From positions 113,245 through 177,244 of the forward strand of contig NZ_VDTC01000003.1 of NCBI RefSeq assembly GCF_007672725.1: a stretch of DNA of 64,000 nt, read 5' to 3'. Position numbers and translations under genes: made by a program. Below the pieces are notes generated by a model that saw nothing but the letters and a program-made list of their open reading frames with translations, had not been told where the DNA came from and made no database searches. Positions within the stretch are counted from its first letter, which is position 1, and the number at the start of each line of letters is the position of its first letter. Below, one piece after another: positions 19,788 to 29,141 of the stretch. This DNA comes from Corynebacterium aurimucosum ATCC 700975 (GTDB taxonomy: Bacteria > Actinomycetota > Actinomycetes > Mycobacteriales > Mycobacteriaceae).

Positions 19788-21365
19788 ATGCGCAAGCTCC
19801 TCGGCGTTGTTGGCGCCGCCTCTCTTGCTCTTAGCCTTACCGCCTGCGGAAGCGATAGCTCCGATAGTGCCGGCGGATCCAACTATGTTCGCGTGCTCGG
19901 TACTGAACCACAGCAGGGGCTCATTCCCGCGATGACGAATGAGAACGGCGGCGGACGCATCGTCGACATGCTGTTTTCCGGATTGGTGTACTACGACGCC
20001 GACGGCAACGTGCACAACGAGATGGCGGAGTCCATCGACAAGGAAGGAGAGAAGACCTACAAGGTCACGCTCAAGCCTGACCTGAAGTTCTCTGATGGCT
20101 CAGCCGTGACGGCTGATTCTTTCGTCGATACGTGGAACTACGCGGTGGCCAATGAACAACTTAATGAGAGCTTCTTCTCCTCCATCAAGGGCTACGGGGA
20201 AGGCGTCAAAGAAATGGAAGGCCTCAAGGTCATCGATGAGCGCACCTTCACCATCGAACTCACCCAACCGGAGAGCGACTTTCCGAGCCGCTTAGGCTAC
20301 AACGCCTACTTCCCAGTCCCCGCGGCCGCGCTGGAGGACCCACAGGGCTTTGGCGAATCCCCGGTGTCGAACGGCCCCTACAAGATCAAGGAATGGAACC
20401 ACAACCAGAACCTGATCATCGAGCCGAACCCGGAGTACAAGGGCGACCGCGCAGCGCAGAACGACGGCATCGAATTCGCCTTCTACGCCGATTCCAGCGC
20501 GGCCTACATGGACCTGTTGGCGAATAACCTCGACGTGCTCGAAGCGATCCCGTCGTCCGCTTTCGGCAGCTATGAGCAGGACCTGGCCGGCCGTCAGGAG
20601 ACCAAGCCGGCCGCTACCTATCTGGAGATGTCCATCCACATGGAGACCCCGCACTTTAGTGGGGAAGAAGGCACGCTGCGCCGCAAGGCAATCTCGATGG
20701 CTATCAACCGTGAGGAGATCGCGGAGACCATCTTCCATGGCACCCGCACACCGGCCCGCGAGTTCACGTCACCGGTGCTGAACGGATACAACGACAGCCT
20801 GCCCGGTTCGGAAAACCTGGACTATAACCCGGAGGAGGCGAAGAAGCTGTGGGCGGAGGCCGATAAGATGTACGGTGCTTTTGAAGGCTCGTTCCCGATC
20901 AACTACAACACCGATGGTGATAACAAGGACTGGGCCGATGCCGTGGCTAACAACATCAGCAACACGCTGGGAATCCAGGCCGTGGGCAACCCTTACCCGG
21001 ACTTCAAGTCCTTCCGCGATGCCTACCGCACCGAGCGGATGGATGGCGCCTACCGCACGGCGTGGTTCGCCGACTATCCCTCGATGGGTAACTTCCTTGG
21101 GCCAAACTTCACCACGGGTGTAACTTCCAATGACTCGAAGTACTCCAACCCGGAGTTCGATGAACTGATTGTGAAGGCCAACGGCGCCGCAAATGAGGAG
21201 GAAGCCGCGAAGCTCTACAACCAGGCACAGGAGCTGCTGCTGCGTGACCTTCCTTCAATCCCGCTGTTCTACCCAAACGTGGTCGGCGGCTGGTCCGAGA
21301 ACGTCCAGGACGTGACGTTCAACTGGAAGTCCCTGCCGGTGTACTACGCGGTGAAGAAGAACTAG
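19788..21365 (+). CDS. Oligopeptide/dipeptide ABC transporter substrate-binding lipoprotein
   Basis: Extracellular solute receptor of the family 5 type (OppA/DppA/MppA). 525 residues: signal peptide MRKLLGVVGAASLALSLTAC with lipobox LTAC (Cys20 is the lipid-anchored residue), a Ser/Gly/Asp linker, then the family 5 fold with GLVYYDADGNVHNEMAES, the SDFPSRLGYNAYFPVP region and PLFYPNVVGGWSENV near the end. CTGGAGGA precedes ATG 19788. No permease or ATPase genes are next to it, so it must work with a transporter encoded elsewhere. The region upstream (19582-19787) holds a terminator and the promoter. Confidence 0.9.
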   Translation: MRKLLGVVGAASLALSLTACGSDSSDSAGGSNYVRVLGTEPQQGLIPAMTNENGGGRIVDMLFSGLVYYDADGNVHNEMAESIDKEGEKTYKVTLKPDLKFSDGSAVTADSFVDTWNYAVANEQLNESFFSSIKGYGEGVKEMEGLKVIDERTFTIELTQPESDFPSRLGYNAYFPVPAAALEDPQGFGESPVSNGPYKIKEWNHNQNLIIEPNPEYKGDRAAQNDGIEFAFYADSSAAYMDLLANNLDVLEAIPSSAFGSYEQDLAGRQETKPAATYLEMSIHMETPHFSGEEGTLRRKAISMAINREEIAETIFHGTRTPAREFTSPVLNGYNDSLPGSENLDYNPEEAKKLWAEADKMYGAFEGSFPINYNTDGDNKDWADAVANNISNTLGIQAVGNPYPDFKSFRDAYRTERMDGAYRTAWFADYPSMGNFLGPNFTTGVTSNDSKYSNPEFDELIVKANGAANEEEAAKLYNQAQELLLRDLPSIPLFYPNVVGGWSENVQDVTFNWKSLPVYYAVKKN

Positions 21366-21398
21366 GGATCTGGCCCTACAGGCACACCGAAATATGAC

Positions 21399-21404
21399 TA
21401 AAGT
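21399..21404 (+). promoter_or_regulatory. -10 element of the ArsC-like gene
   Basis: TAAAGT, 8 nt before ATG 21413. A GGAGG string at 21407-21411 overlaps the interval, so either leaderless or short-leader expression is possible. Confidence 0.4.
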
Positions 21405-21412
21405 GCGGAGGC

Positions 21413-21811
21413 ATGACCTCCGTACTTTTCCTTTGCAATACCAACCGCGGTAAGTCTCAGATGGCGGCTGCCTTAGCTAAGAAGCATGCGCCCGATTGGG
21501 AAGTTCACTCCGCAGGCGTAAAGACCACTGAACAGCATCGTGCGCAGGGCGTGAACGCCGAGGCGCAGGCCTCTCTTGCAAAGGTCGGCGCCGACATGTC
21601 AGGAACGCCAACGTTGCTTGATGCCGGCCTCGCGTCTTCGGTGGATCACGTCATCATCGTTGGTGATGCCGACTATGACGGAGTGGCTGAGCGTTGGGAG
21701 ATTGAGGACCCGTCCGTGCGTGGTCTAGAGGGAGGGGAGCGAATGGATGCGTTGCGCGATGACATTGATGCTTGCGTAAGAGCTTTCCTCGATACTCACG
21801 CACAAGACTGA
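21413..21811 (+). CDS. Low-molecular-weight phosphatase / arsenate reductase-like protein
   Basis: 132-residue protein with the LMW-phosphatase fold: N-terminal loop FLCNTNRGKSQMAAALA and C-terminal EIEDPSVRG with the acidic loop DP. Classical enzymes have CX5R; here the residue in the arginine place is Lys (CNTNRGK), as in the corynebacterial mycothiol-dependent ArsC type. The role is therefore either arsenate reduction through mycothiol or protein dephosphorylation. No arsenic operon (arsB/acr3, arsR) lies beside it, so the substrate stays open. Confidence 0.75.
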   Translation: MTSVLFLCNTNRGKSQMAAALAKKHAPDWEVHSAGVKTTEQHRAQGVNAEAQASLAKVGADMSGTPTLLDAGLASSVDHVIIVGDADYDGVAERWEIEDPSVRGLEGGERMDALRDDIDACVRAFLDTHAQD

Positions 21812-21817
21812 AAACTG

Positions 21818-21890
21818 CAACTGCCCGAGTTGCCAAAACTAGCGGCTGGAATTCGATCTCAGCGGTGATCTTTGGCAGGTCGGGCAGTTG
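21818..21890 (-). terminator. Large inverted repeat between convergent genes, terminator for glgB
   Basis: CAACTGCCCGA (21818-21828) pairs with TCGGGCAGTTG (21880-21890); GCCAAA (21832-21837) and TTTGGC (21871-21876) extend the stem. On the minus strand the stem is followed by TTTT (complement of 21811-21814), so it works best for glgB; it may also stop the plus-strand gene. Confidence 0.65.
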
Positions 21891-21902
21891 TGTTCTTAGA
21901 AA

Positions 21903-24023
21903 CTAGCCACGGAAGGCATACCACTGCACCGAGTTGGCCGGCAGGTGCAGCTGTACGTGGTTGCCTTCGGAGCGCACGCGGTGGGCAAGGTCGTTGCCGG
22001 CACCCTGGTAGACGGCGTCGTCTGTGTTGATGACTAGCTCCCACTCGCCATCGCGCGGCACCCAGAGGTCATAGTTTGGCACCGAGCTGCCGGAGAAGTT
22101 GCACACTGCCAACAAGGCGGAGCCGTCCTTGCCATAGCGGACGTAGCCGAGCATGTTGTTGTTGGCGTCGTCAGCCTTGACCCACTGGAAGCCATCCTGC
22201 GTGAAGTCCTGTGTCCACAGGGCCGGCTGTTGCTTGTACACCGCGTTGAGGTCGCGCACCAGGCGCTTAATGCCGTGGTGCCACTCGTTGCCCCAGCCCT
22301 CCAAATTGGACCAGTCCACGGAGTGGCCCTCTGCCCATTCGGTGGTCTGGCCAAACTCCTGGCCCATGAACATCAGCTGCTTGCCCGGGTGGGAGAACAT
22401 GTAGCCGTACAGCGCGCGCAGGCCCGCGGCCTTATTCCAGTCATCGCCCGGCATGCGCTCCCACAAGGAGCCCTTGCCGTGGACCACTTCGTCGTGGCTA
22501 AACGGCAGTACGTAGCGCTCCGAGTAGGCGTAGACCATGGAGAAGGTGAGCTCACCGTGGTGGTAGCGGCGGTGAATCGGCTCGTGCTTAAAGTACTCCA
22601 GGGTGTCGTTCATCCAGCCCATGTTCCACTTCAGGCTAAAGCCCAGTCCGCCCTCGTGCGTCGGTGCGGTCACGCCGGGCCAGGAGGTGGATTCCTCAGC
22701 GATGGTCAGCACGCCCGGGTGGTTACGGTTCAGCGTGGCGTTGGTCTCCTGGAGGAATTGGACTGCCTCCAGGTTCTCGCGCCCGCCGTAGATATTGGGC
22801 AGCCATTCCTCGCGGGAGTAGTCCAGGTAGAGCATGGAAGCAACGGCGTCGACACGCAAGCCGTCGACGTGGAACTCCTCGGCCCAGTACAGGGCGTTAG
22901 CCACGAGGAAGTTGCGAACCTCGTTGCGGCCGAAGTCGAAGACGTAGGTGCCCCAATCGGCCTGCTCACCGCGGCGCGGGTCCGGGTGCTCGTAGAGTGC
23001 CTGCCCGTCGAAGCGGCCCAGCGCCCATTCGTCCTTGGGGAAGTGCGCGGGCACCCAGTCGATGAAGACGCCGATGCCAGCGTTATGCAAGTCGTCGATA
23101 AGCGCGCGCAGCTCATCCGGGGAGCCCCAGCGCGCGGAGGGAGCGTAGTAGCCGGAGACCTGGTAACCCCAGGAACCGCCGAAGGGGTGCTCGGCCACGG
23201 GCAGCAGCTCCACGTGGGTAAAGCCGTGCTCAACCAGGTAAGGGATGAGTTCTTCGCGCAAGCTGTTGTAGTTGGCGCCTACCTTCCAGGAGCCGACGTG
23301 GAGCTCGTAGACGCTCATCGGGACGTCGAGGTCCCCGGTGCGCTTGCTTATCCACTCCTCATCACTCCATTTGAAACTGGAGCGGGCCACTACGGAGGCG
23401 GTTTCCGGCGGGGCAATGGTGCGCTTGGCCAGGGGATCCGCCTTATCAATGCGCGGGGAGTTCTTGCCGTGGACCGCAAACTTATAGCGCTCGCCTTCGC
23501 CCACACCGGGGATGAAGACCTCCCAAATGCCCGTGGAGCCGAGGCTGCGCATGGGGTACTGGGTAGGGTTCCAGCCGCAGAAGTCACCGACCACGGCCAC
23601 GCCCTCCGCGTTGGGCGCCCACACAGCAAAGGCCGTGCCCTCGACTACTCCCAGGTCGGTGGTGTAGCTCTTGAGATTTGCGCCCAGTACTTCCCAGAGG
23701 CGCTCGTGGCGGCCCTCGCCGATGAGGTGCTGATCCAGGGTGCCCAGGGTGGGCAGGAAGTGATAACCGTCCGCTACCTCGATGGCGGGCTGGCCCGGGT
23801 AGGTGATGCGCAGACGGTAGTCTGCTTCTTCGGTAAGCGGGGCCTCCCAGATATCATCCCCAACCGCGCGCATCGCGGTGGTGCCGGAAGCGGTGACGAG
23901 CTCGACGGCTTCGGCACCGGGGCGGCGAGTGCGGACGGTTCCGTCGTGCCAGCCATAAAAATCATGGGGCGCGTGGTGGCGGCAGTTGTTAAGGCGTTCG
24001 AGGTCTGAGGCCGGGATGTTCAT
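21903..24023 (-). CDS. glgB: 1,4-alpha-glucan branching enzyme
   Basis: Makes alpha-1,6 branches in glycogen, or in the alpha-glucan formed by GlgE. 706 residues: N-terminal CBM48-type modules (about 10-100 and 110-215, the second with [19 protein letters not shown]), the GH13 barrel with [15 protein letters not shown] (Asp nucleophile), [11 protein letters not shown] (Glu acid/base) and [15 protein letters not shown], and a C-terminal beta domain. The ATG at 24023 is preceded by TAATTT at 7 nt; a GTG at 24047 would add eight residues. glgE lies upstream on the same strand but an apparent terminator and this promoter separate them. Confidence 0.94.
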   Translation of the reverse strand: MNIPASDLERLNNCRHHAPHDFYGWHDGTVRTRRPGAEAVELVTASGTTAMRAVGDDIWEAPLTEEADYRLRITYPGQPAIEVADGYHFLPTLGTLDQHLIGEGRHERLWEVLGANLKSYTTDLGVVEGTAFAVWAPNAEGVAVVGDFCGWNPTQYPMRSLGSTGIWEVFIPGVGEGERYKFAVHGKNSPRIDKADPLAKRTIAPPETASVVARSSFKWSDEEWISKRTGDLDVPMSVYELHVGSWKVGANYNSLREELIPYLVEHGFTHVELLPVAEHPFGGSWGYQVSGYYAPSARWGSPDELRALIDDLHNAGIGVFIDWVPAHFPKDEWALGRFDGQALYEHPDPRRGEQADWGTYVFDFGRNEVRNFLVANALYWAEEFHVDGLRVDAVASMLYLDYSREEWLPNIYGGRENLEAVQFLQETNATLNRNHPGVLTIAEESTSWPGVTAPTHEGGLGFSLKWNMGWMNDTLEYFKHEPIHRRYHHGELTFSMVYAYSERYVLPFSHDEVVHGKGSLWERMPGDDWNKAAGLRALYGYMFSHPGKQLMFMGQEFGQTTEWAEGHSVDWSNLEGWGNEWHHGIKRLVRDLNAVYKQQPALWTQDFTQDGFQWVKADDANNNMLGYVRYGKDGSALLAVCNFSGSSVPNYDLWVPRDGEWELVINTDDAVYQGAGNDLAHRVRSEGNHVQLHLPANSVQWYAFRG

Positions 24024-24030
24024 AAAGACC

Positions 24031-24036
24031 AAATTA
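24031..24036 (-). promoter_or_regulatory. -10 element of glgB (leaderless type)
   Basis: Minus-strand TAATTT, 7 nt before ATG 24023. It selects the 24023 start over GTG 24047. Confidence 0.45.
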
Positions 24037-24062
24037 CCGAACAACACCCGCTCGCGGGGCAG

Positions 24063-24116
24063 AAAAGAAAACCCGCGCTACCCATGAAGGGGGTACTGGT
24101 TCAGCGTGGGGTTTCA
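24063..24116 (-). terminator. Probable terminator between glgE and glgB
   Basis: On the minus strand AAACCCCACGCT and AGCGCGGGTTTT form a stem with one bulge around a loop with a second small hairpin (GTACCCCCTTCATGGG), followed by TTTTCTTTTCT. Position directly after the glgE stop supports it. Confidence 0.6.
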
Positions 24117-24129
24117 GGGGCCTAAGAAC

Positions 24130-26136
24130 CTAGGCGCGGTAGTCGTTCACTCGGCGCCAGGCAATGCGCTCCTGCAGGTCATGGTGGGCTGGCGGGAGGA
24201 TGAAGATGTGGGCGACGTCACGCAGCGGCTCCAGGCGCACGAAGTTGCGGTCGGACCACTCGTAGGCGGCACCACTGATGGTGTCCTGCACCGTGAAGTG
24301 TTCACCCGGGTGGCGGCCCACGGCGGCCAGATCCACAAAGACCGTGGCCTCCTGCGCGTTGCGCGGATCCAGGTTGACCACCACGAGCACTACGTTGCCG
24401 GTAGCAGGATCGGCCTTGGAGTAGGCGATGATGGCCTCGTTATCCGTGTTGTGGAAGCGCAGCGTGCGCAGCTGCTGGAGGGGCGGGTTTTCGCGGCGGA
24501 TGAGGTTGAGCAGCCGGATATAGGATTCCAGGGAGTCACCGGACTTGACAGCGGCCTGGAAGTCGCGCGGGCGCAGCTCGTACTTCTCCGAGTCGAGGTA
24601 CTCCTCGCTGCCCGGCTTGACGGCCTGGTGCTCGTAGAGCTCGAAGCCCGAGTACACGCCCCACAGCGGGGAGAGAGTCGCAGCCAGCGTAGCGCGAATG
24701 GCGAACATGGCGCGCCCACCGGTTTGCAGGGATTCGTGGAGAATATCCGGGGTATTGACAAAGAGGTTGGGGCGGCAGATATCGGCCTGCTCCACGTGCA
24801 TCTGCGCGAATTCGGTGAGCTCGTGCTTGGAGGTCTGCCACGTGAAGTAGGTATAGGACTGCGTAAATCCTGCCTTGGCCAGGCCGAACAGGCGCGGAGC
24901 GCGGGTGAAGGCCTCGGCGAGGAAGATGACCTCCGGGTGAGTCACATGCACCTTGGAAATCAGCCAGTTCCAGAAGTTAGCTGGTTTGGTGTGCGGGTTG
25001 TCCACGCGGAACGTATGCACGCCGGCCTCGATCCAGATCATGACGATGCGATAGATTTCCGCGTAGATGGCATCCGGGTCGTTATCGAAGTTCAGCGGGT
25101 AGATGTCCTGGTACTTCTTCGGCGGGTTCTCCGCGTAGGCAATGGTGCCATCGGCCAGGACGGTGAAAAATTCCGGGTTGGTCTTAGCCCACGGGTGGTC
25201 CGGGGAGGCCTGCAGAGCTAGGTCCAGGGCCACCTCCAGGCCCAAGTCGGCGGCCTTCTTGACCAGCTCCTTGAAGTCCTCCATGGTGCCCAGGTCCGGG
25301 TGCGTGGTGGAGTGATCTTGGATGGCCCACGGCGAGCCCACATCGCCGGGCTCAGCCACCACCGAATTGTTGCGGCCCTTGCGGTGCACCTTGCCAATGG
25401 GGTGGATGGGTGGGAAGTAAACGGTATCGAAACCCATGGCTGCCACTCGCTCGAGTGCCTGTGCCGTGGTCTTAAACGTGCCGTGCACGGGGTTGCCCTC
25501 GGCATCCCAACCGCCGGTGGAGCGTGGGAAGAGCTCGTACCAGGAGCTGTAGAGGGCTTCGCGGCGTTCCACGAGGACCTCGTGAATGTCACCCTCCACC
25601 AGCAGGTGCCGCAGGGGGTGGTGGTGGAGGACGTCCGCGACCTCGTCGGACAGCGCGGTGCGCACGCGCTTGTCGACGTCCCCCGTTTCATCCTTCAGCT
25701 CCTTCGCCGCCTTAAAGAGCAGATCCGCCTTGTCGCTCGGGCATTGGATTGCCGCCTCCTCGAAAAGCTCGGCGCCGTGCAAGAGATCGTTGCTGAGCTC
25801 CTGTGCGGATTGACCGGCCTCCATTTTCTTGACCACCGCGTTGCGCCAGGTGGACATCGGATCCGACCAAGCGTCGACGCGGAAGAACCAGCGGCCGGCA
25901 GTGGCCGGGCTAAACACGCCGTGGACCCGATCCGGGTTCTCCGGGTCTACCGTCATGGTCACGGCAGAAGTGGACGGGGAGTCAGTGTTCCACACCGACA
26001 GCGTCGCGGCGACGGCATCGTGGCCCTCACGCCACACCAGCGCGGTAACAGGAACGACCTCTCCGACAACGGCCTTCGAGGCTGCATTACCGGAGAGGGA
26101 AGGGCGGACATCGTCGATACCAAGGCGTTGAGTCAT
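24130..26136 (-). CDS. glgE: Alpha-1,4-glucan:maltose-1-phosphate maltosyltransferase
   Basis: Adds maltose units from maltose-1-phosphate to a growing alpha-1,4-glucan; with GlgB it forms the trehalose-to-glucan route. 668 residues in subfamily GH13_3: N-terminal beta domain, helical insert (SNDLLHGAELFEEAAIQCPSDKADLL...), catalytic barrel with FRVDNPHTKP (Asp nucleophile) and VIFLAEAFTRAP (Glu acid), and a C-terminal domain. The start is ATG 26136 (MTQRLGIDD); ATG 26142 is an alternative, but TATTCT placed 6 nt before 26136 favours the shorter form. The trehalose synthase/maltokinase partners are not in the window. Confidence 0.94.
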   Translation of the reverse strand: MTQRLGIDDVRPSLSGNAASKAVVGEVVPVTALVWREGHDAVAATLSVWNTDSPSTSAVTMTVDPENPDRVHGVFSPATAGRWFFRVDAWSDPMSTWRNAVVKKMEAGQSAQELSNDLLHGAELFEEAAIQCPSDKADLLFKAAKELKDETGDVDKRVRTALSDEVADVLHHHPLRHLLVEGDIHEVLVERREALYSSWYELFPRSTGGWDAEGNPVHGTFKTTAQALERVAAMGFDTVYFPPIHPIGKVHRKGRNNSVVAEPGDVGSPWAIQDHSTTHPDLGTMEDFKELVKKAADLGLEVALDLALQASPDHPWAKTNPEFFTVLADGTIAYAENPPKKYQDIYPLNFDNDPDAIYAEIYRIVMIWIEAGVHTFRVDNPHTKPANFWNWLISKVHVTHPEVIFLAEAFTRAPRLFGLAKAGFTQSYTYFTWQTSKHELTEFAQMHVEQADICRPNLFVNTPDILHESLQTGGRAMFAIRATLAATLSPLWGVYSGFELYEHQAVKPGSEEYLDSEKYELRPRDFQAAVKSGDSLESYIRLLNLIRRENPPLQQLRTLRFHNTDNEAIIAYSKADPATGNVVLVVVNLDPRNAQEATVFVDLAAVGRHPGEHFTVQDTISGAAYEWSDRNFVRLEPLRDVAHIFILPPAHHDLQERIAWRRVNDYRA

Positions 26137-26142
26137 GCCCAT

Positions 26143-26148
26143 AGAATA
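26143..26148 (-). promoter_or_regulatory. -10 element of glgE (leaderless type)
   Basis: Minus-strand TATTCT, 6 nt before ATG 26136. The 24-bp tandem repeats begin 7 bp further upstream, around the -35 and beyond. Confidence 0.45.
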
Positions 26149-26154
26149 ATGCAG

Positions 26155-26202
26155 CTGTGGCAGTTTCACCGGGGAAGGCTGTGTCAGTTTCACCGGGGGC
26201 GG
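26155..26202. repeat. Two tandem 24-bp repeats in the glgE / ABC-ATPase divergent promoter
   Basis: Units 26155-26178 and 26179-26202 match at 21 of 24 positions with the shared core CAGTTTCACCGGGG. They fill the space between glgE (minus) and the ABC ATPase gene (plus). Two head-to-tail sites at a fixed spacing look like a regulator-binding region, but no known operator was recognised. Confidence 0.65.
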
Positions 26203-26217
26203 AAGGTTTCGGCCACA

Positions 26218-27066
26218 ATGGTGCGTGTGAACACTCCAGAGCAACAAAGCCAGCAAGACCCTGAACTGATGGACACCGACGAGGATTGGTTGATTGACTT
26301 CCGCGGCGTCGAACTGCGACGGGGTGGACGCACGCTGGTGGGGCCCATCGACTGGCAGGTGGAGCTCGACGAACGCTGGGTCATCATCGGCCCCAACGGT
26401 GCGGGCAAGACATCGCTGGTCCGGATGGCCGCCGCCGAAGAGTTTCCCTCCGCGGGCGTGGCCTACCTGATGGGGGAGCGCCTGGGCAAGACGGATATGC
26501 GCGATCTGCGCGCAGCCATCGGCATTTCCTCCGCCGCCGTCCAGCACCGCATCCCGGACAACGAGCGCGTCGATGACCTCGTGGTCTCCGCCGGCTATGC
26601 CGTGCTCGGCCGCTGGCGCGAGGACTACCAAGACATGGATTTCTCCCGAGCAGATGACATCCTGGCTCAGGTCGGCGCATCCCACTTGGCCAAGCGCACC
26701 TGGGGCACGCTCTCCGAGGGTGAGAAGAAGCGAGTCATCCTTGCCCGCGCGCTCATGGCCAACCCGGAGCTACTCATCCTGGATGAGCCCTCCGCCGGCA
26801 TGGACTTGGGCGGACGCGAGGACCTGGTGGGCTATCTGGGGGACCTAGCACTCGATGCAGATGCCCCGGCAATTGTCATGATCACCCACCACGTGGAGGA
26901 AATACCTTACGGGTTTACGCATGCGATGCTGCTGGATGAGGGTAAGGTCGTGGCCAAAGGACTCATTAATTCTGTCCTGACGTCGGAAAACCTCTCCAAG
27001 GCCTTCCACCAACCCATCCAGGTGGACCGCATTGGGGAGCGGTACTTCGCCCGGCGCACCCGCTAA
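26218..27066 (+). CDS. Single-subunit ABC ATPase (ModF/YlmA-like)
   Basis: 282-residue ATP-binding cassette protein with Walker A GPNGAGKTSL (about 57-66), signature LSEGEKKRV, Walker B LLILDEPSAGMD and H-loop MITHHVEEI. There is a single nucleotide domain and no permease gene alongside. Closest in style to the YlmA/Rv-type stand-alone ATPases whose substrate is unknown. ATG 26218 has GGAAGG 11 nt upstream; GTG 26227 is possible. It shares an upstream region with divergent glgE. A transport role is inference only. Confidence 0.85.
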   Translation: MVRVNTPEQQSQQDPELMDTDEDWLIDFRGVELRRGGRTLVGPIDWQVELDERWVIIGPNGAGKTSLVRMAAAEEFPSAGVAYLMGERLGKTDMRDLRAAIGISSAAVQHRIPDNERVDDLVVSAGYAVLGRWREDYQDMDFSRADDILAQVGASHLAKRTWGTLSEGEKKRVILARALMANPELLILDEPSAGMDLGGREDLVGYLGDLALDADAPAIVMITHHVEEIPYGFTHAMLLDEGKVVAKGLINSVLTSENLSKAFHQPIQVDRIGERYFARRTR

Positions 27067-27116
27067 TCCCTCGTTCACCTGAAGAATTCTGCTCCTTCGC
27101 GGACACGGAAAGTTGC

Positions 27117-27944
27117 ATGAGCCAGTCCATCCACGACAGCCTTGACGCCATCGACCCTGGCGAAACCACCGGCTTCAACGGGGCACGCTTGGCCGCTACC
27201 GTCCTCCTGTTGCGCGATACCGCAGAGGGTCTGCGCGTGTGGATCCAAGAGCGCGTGAGCACCATGCGCAATTACCCCGGGCACGTCGTGTTTCCCGGCG
27301 GCGGGGTAGACCCGCGCGACTTTCCACCGCGTACATGGGATTCCGGTGATCTGTGGGCAGGCCGCTCAGTGGTGTCTATGGCACGCCGTATGGGCGTGAC
27401 CAAGTACAAGGCCCACGCCCTTGTCTTCGCCGCGGCCCGGGAACTTTTCGAAGAGGCCGGCACACTGCTGGCCATTCGCGAAGACGGCCTAGTCTCCGAT
27501 GCCTCGCGCTATCACCGCGAGCGCGAGCTACTGGAATCCCACGAGATTTCTTTTACCGAATTCTTAGAGCACAACGGCATGCGCGTCGACGCCGACATGT
27601 TCCTTCCCTGGTCCCGCTGGGCGGGCGAGGATAACAACCACTGGTTCGACACCTTCTTCTTCATCGGTGTGCTGCCCGAGGGTCAAGAACCAGATGGCGA
27701 AACAGGGGAGGCCGATGACGCCGGTTGGTTCGACCCACAACTGGTTCTCGACGGCTGGCGCGCCGGGCTGGTACGCCTAGCCATCCCCACCTGGGCGCAG
27801 CTCAAGCGCCTCACGTCCTATTCCAGCGTCAAGGAAGTCTTGGACGATGCCTCCTTCTCCGATCTGCGCCCCATCATCGGGGATCCCCAGGACGATGAAC
27901 GCTACCGCGAGTACTTCACCACATTCCCCGTCAACCGCATCTAG
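27117..27944 (+). CDS. NUDIX hydrolase family protein
   Basis: 275-residue protein with a NUDIX fold: the box is recognisable as GGGVDPRDF... and, after an insertion of about 35 residues, AAARELFEEAGTLL (the REXXEEXG helix). The long insertion in the box and the extended C-terminal part are typical of the NUDT19/actinobacterial branch that cleaves CoA or acyl-CoA, so the substrate is probably a CoA derivative, but this cannot be settled from sequence. Followed after 11 nt by the THUMP-like gene. Confidence 0.82.
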   Translation: MSQSIHDSLDAIDPGETTGFNGARLAATVLLLRDTAEGLRVWIQERVSTMRNYPGHVVFPGGGVDPRDFPPRTWDSGDLWAGRSVVSMARRMGVTKYKAHALVFAAARELFEEAGTLLAIREDGLVSDASRYHRERELLESHEISFTEFLEHNGMRVDADMFLPWSRWAGEDNNHWFDTFFFIGVLPEGQEPDGETGEADDAGWFDPQLVLDGWRAGLVRLAIPTWAQLKRLTSYSSVKEVLDDASFSDLRPIIGDPQDDERYREYFTTFPVNRI

Positions 27945-27955
27945 AAAAGCACACC

Positions 27956-29107
27956 ATGAGCTACACCTTGGACGAAGTCGCCTTCCTGCGCGAGAATGCA
28001 GCCGCCATCGACGCCGCCGCGGCGGACCTGGAGGGAACAAAGAAGGCGCACCTGAGGGACGTCGCCAAGCTGCAGGCCCAGTTCGGTGATTATGGGCGCG
28101 CCGTAGCTGAGCTCATCCAAGCACGCAGTTCCGGAAAGCTGCCGCAGGATTGGCTCATGGACCACGACTCTGCACAACAGGCCACGCCACCTGCGGTGGC
28201 GGCCTACCGCGCACAATTCCTTCAGGAGCGCAACGTGGACCTCGTCCACGACCTCACGTGTTCCATCGGCACCGAGGGGCAGGCTTATCGTCCCGGCGCT
28301 TATGTGGGCAGCGACCTGGACGCTTCGCGCGTAGCCATGGCGCGGCACAACATTGAGCACCCGGTCTTTCGCGCAGATGCGCTGACAACAACGACGACCG
28401 CCCAGGTCTGCATCGCCGATCCCGCCCGGCGCCAAGGCGGCAACCGCATTACCCGGCTTGACCAACTGCTACCACCACCGGCAGACCTCCTGGATACCCA
28501 CGGCGAGATGGCCATCAAATGCGCGCCGGGAATCGACCACTCCGAATGGGAGGGGCTGGCCTGCGTGGTCAGCCTCGACGGCGGGGTGAAGGAGACCTGC
28601 CTGTATACTCCGGGTCTTGGAACGGGGAAGAGGGCAGTGGTCCTCACCACCACGCCCGCAGGAATCCACACGGACGTCATCGATGACGGCGTCGCAGAGC
28701 ACGAGCTTCCCGACGTCGGCCCCATCGGCCGCTTCCTTATCGACCCCGACGGCGCCATCGTGCGCGCCGGGCTGGTGCGCCACTACGCCGCGCGGGAAGG
28801 CCTGCACCAGCTGGACCCACGCATTGCTTACCTCACCGGTGACCGCCTGCCTCACGGCACGTCCGGATTTGAATTCATCGAGATGGTCCCCATGAAAAAG
28901 CTCAAGGCGGCCATGGTTGCCCACGACGTTGGCTCGCTAGAAATCCTGGTACGCGGGCAAGACGTGAACCCGGACCAACTGCGCAAGAAGCTCAAACTCA
29001 AAGGCTCCACGGCCAAGACCCTCGTGGTTACGCGCATCGGTGCGAAGGGAGTCGCGGTGTTGTGTGGACCGCGAGTAGTATCGTCCGAAGGTAATTACGC
29101 ACCCTAA
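27956..29107 (+). CDS. Class I SAM-dependent methyltransferase with THUMP-like C-terminal domain
   Basis: 383-residue protein. Residues of about 90-230 form a Rossmann methyltransferase-like domain: VDLVHDLTCSIGTEGQAY (motif I region), GSDLDASRVAMARHNI (acidic motif II) and CIADPARRQGGNRI, where DPARR stands in place of the usual DPPR/NPPY. The C-terminus (about 290-383) matches the THUMP-like domain of actinobacterial proteins (HDVGSLEILVRGQDVNPDQLRKKLKLKG). RNA is a probable substrate because of THUMP, but no target is known. Confidence 0.8.
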   Translation: MSYTLDEVAFLRENAAAIDAAAADLEGTKKAHLRDVAKLQAQFGDYGRAVAELIQARSSGKLPQDWLMDHDSAQQATPPAVAAYRAQFLQERNVDLVHDLTCSIGTEGQAYRPGAYVGSDLDASRVAMARHNIEHPVFRADALTTTTTAQVCIADPARRQGGNRITRLDQLLPPPADLLDTHGEMAIKCAPGIDHSEWEGLACVVSLDGGVKETCLYTPGLGTGKRAVVLTTTPAGIHTDVIDDGVAEHELPDVGPIGRFLIDPDGAIVRAGLVRHYAAREGLHQLDPRIAYLTGDRLPHGTSGFEFIEMVPMKKLKAAMVAHDVGSLEILVRGQDVNPDQLRKKLKLKGSTAKTLVVTRIGAKGVAVLCGPRVVSSEGNYAP

Positions 29108-29141
29108 TAGTTTCAAAATTTACGGAAGGGGAAGTGCCCAC

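Noticed and set aside
22230-24008. 592-codon plus-strand frame opposite glgB
   Set aside because: glgB has all catalytic motifs on the minus strand; the opposing frame has none.
25300-26217. Upstream extension of the ABC ATPase frame into glgE
   Set aside because: Open frame only by antisense bias; the protein match begins at the ATP-binding domain after 26218.
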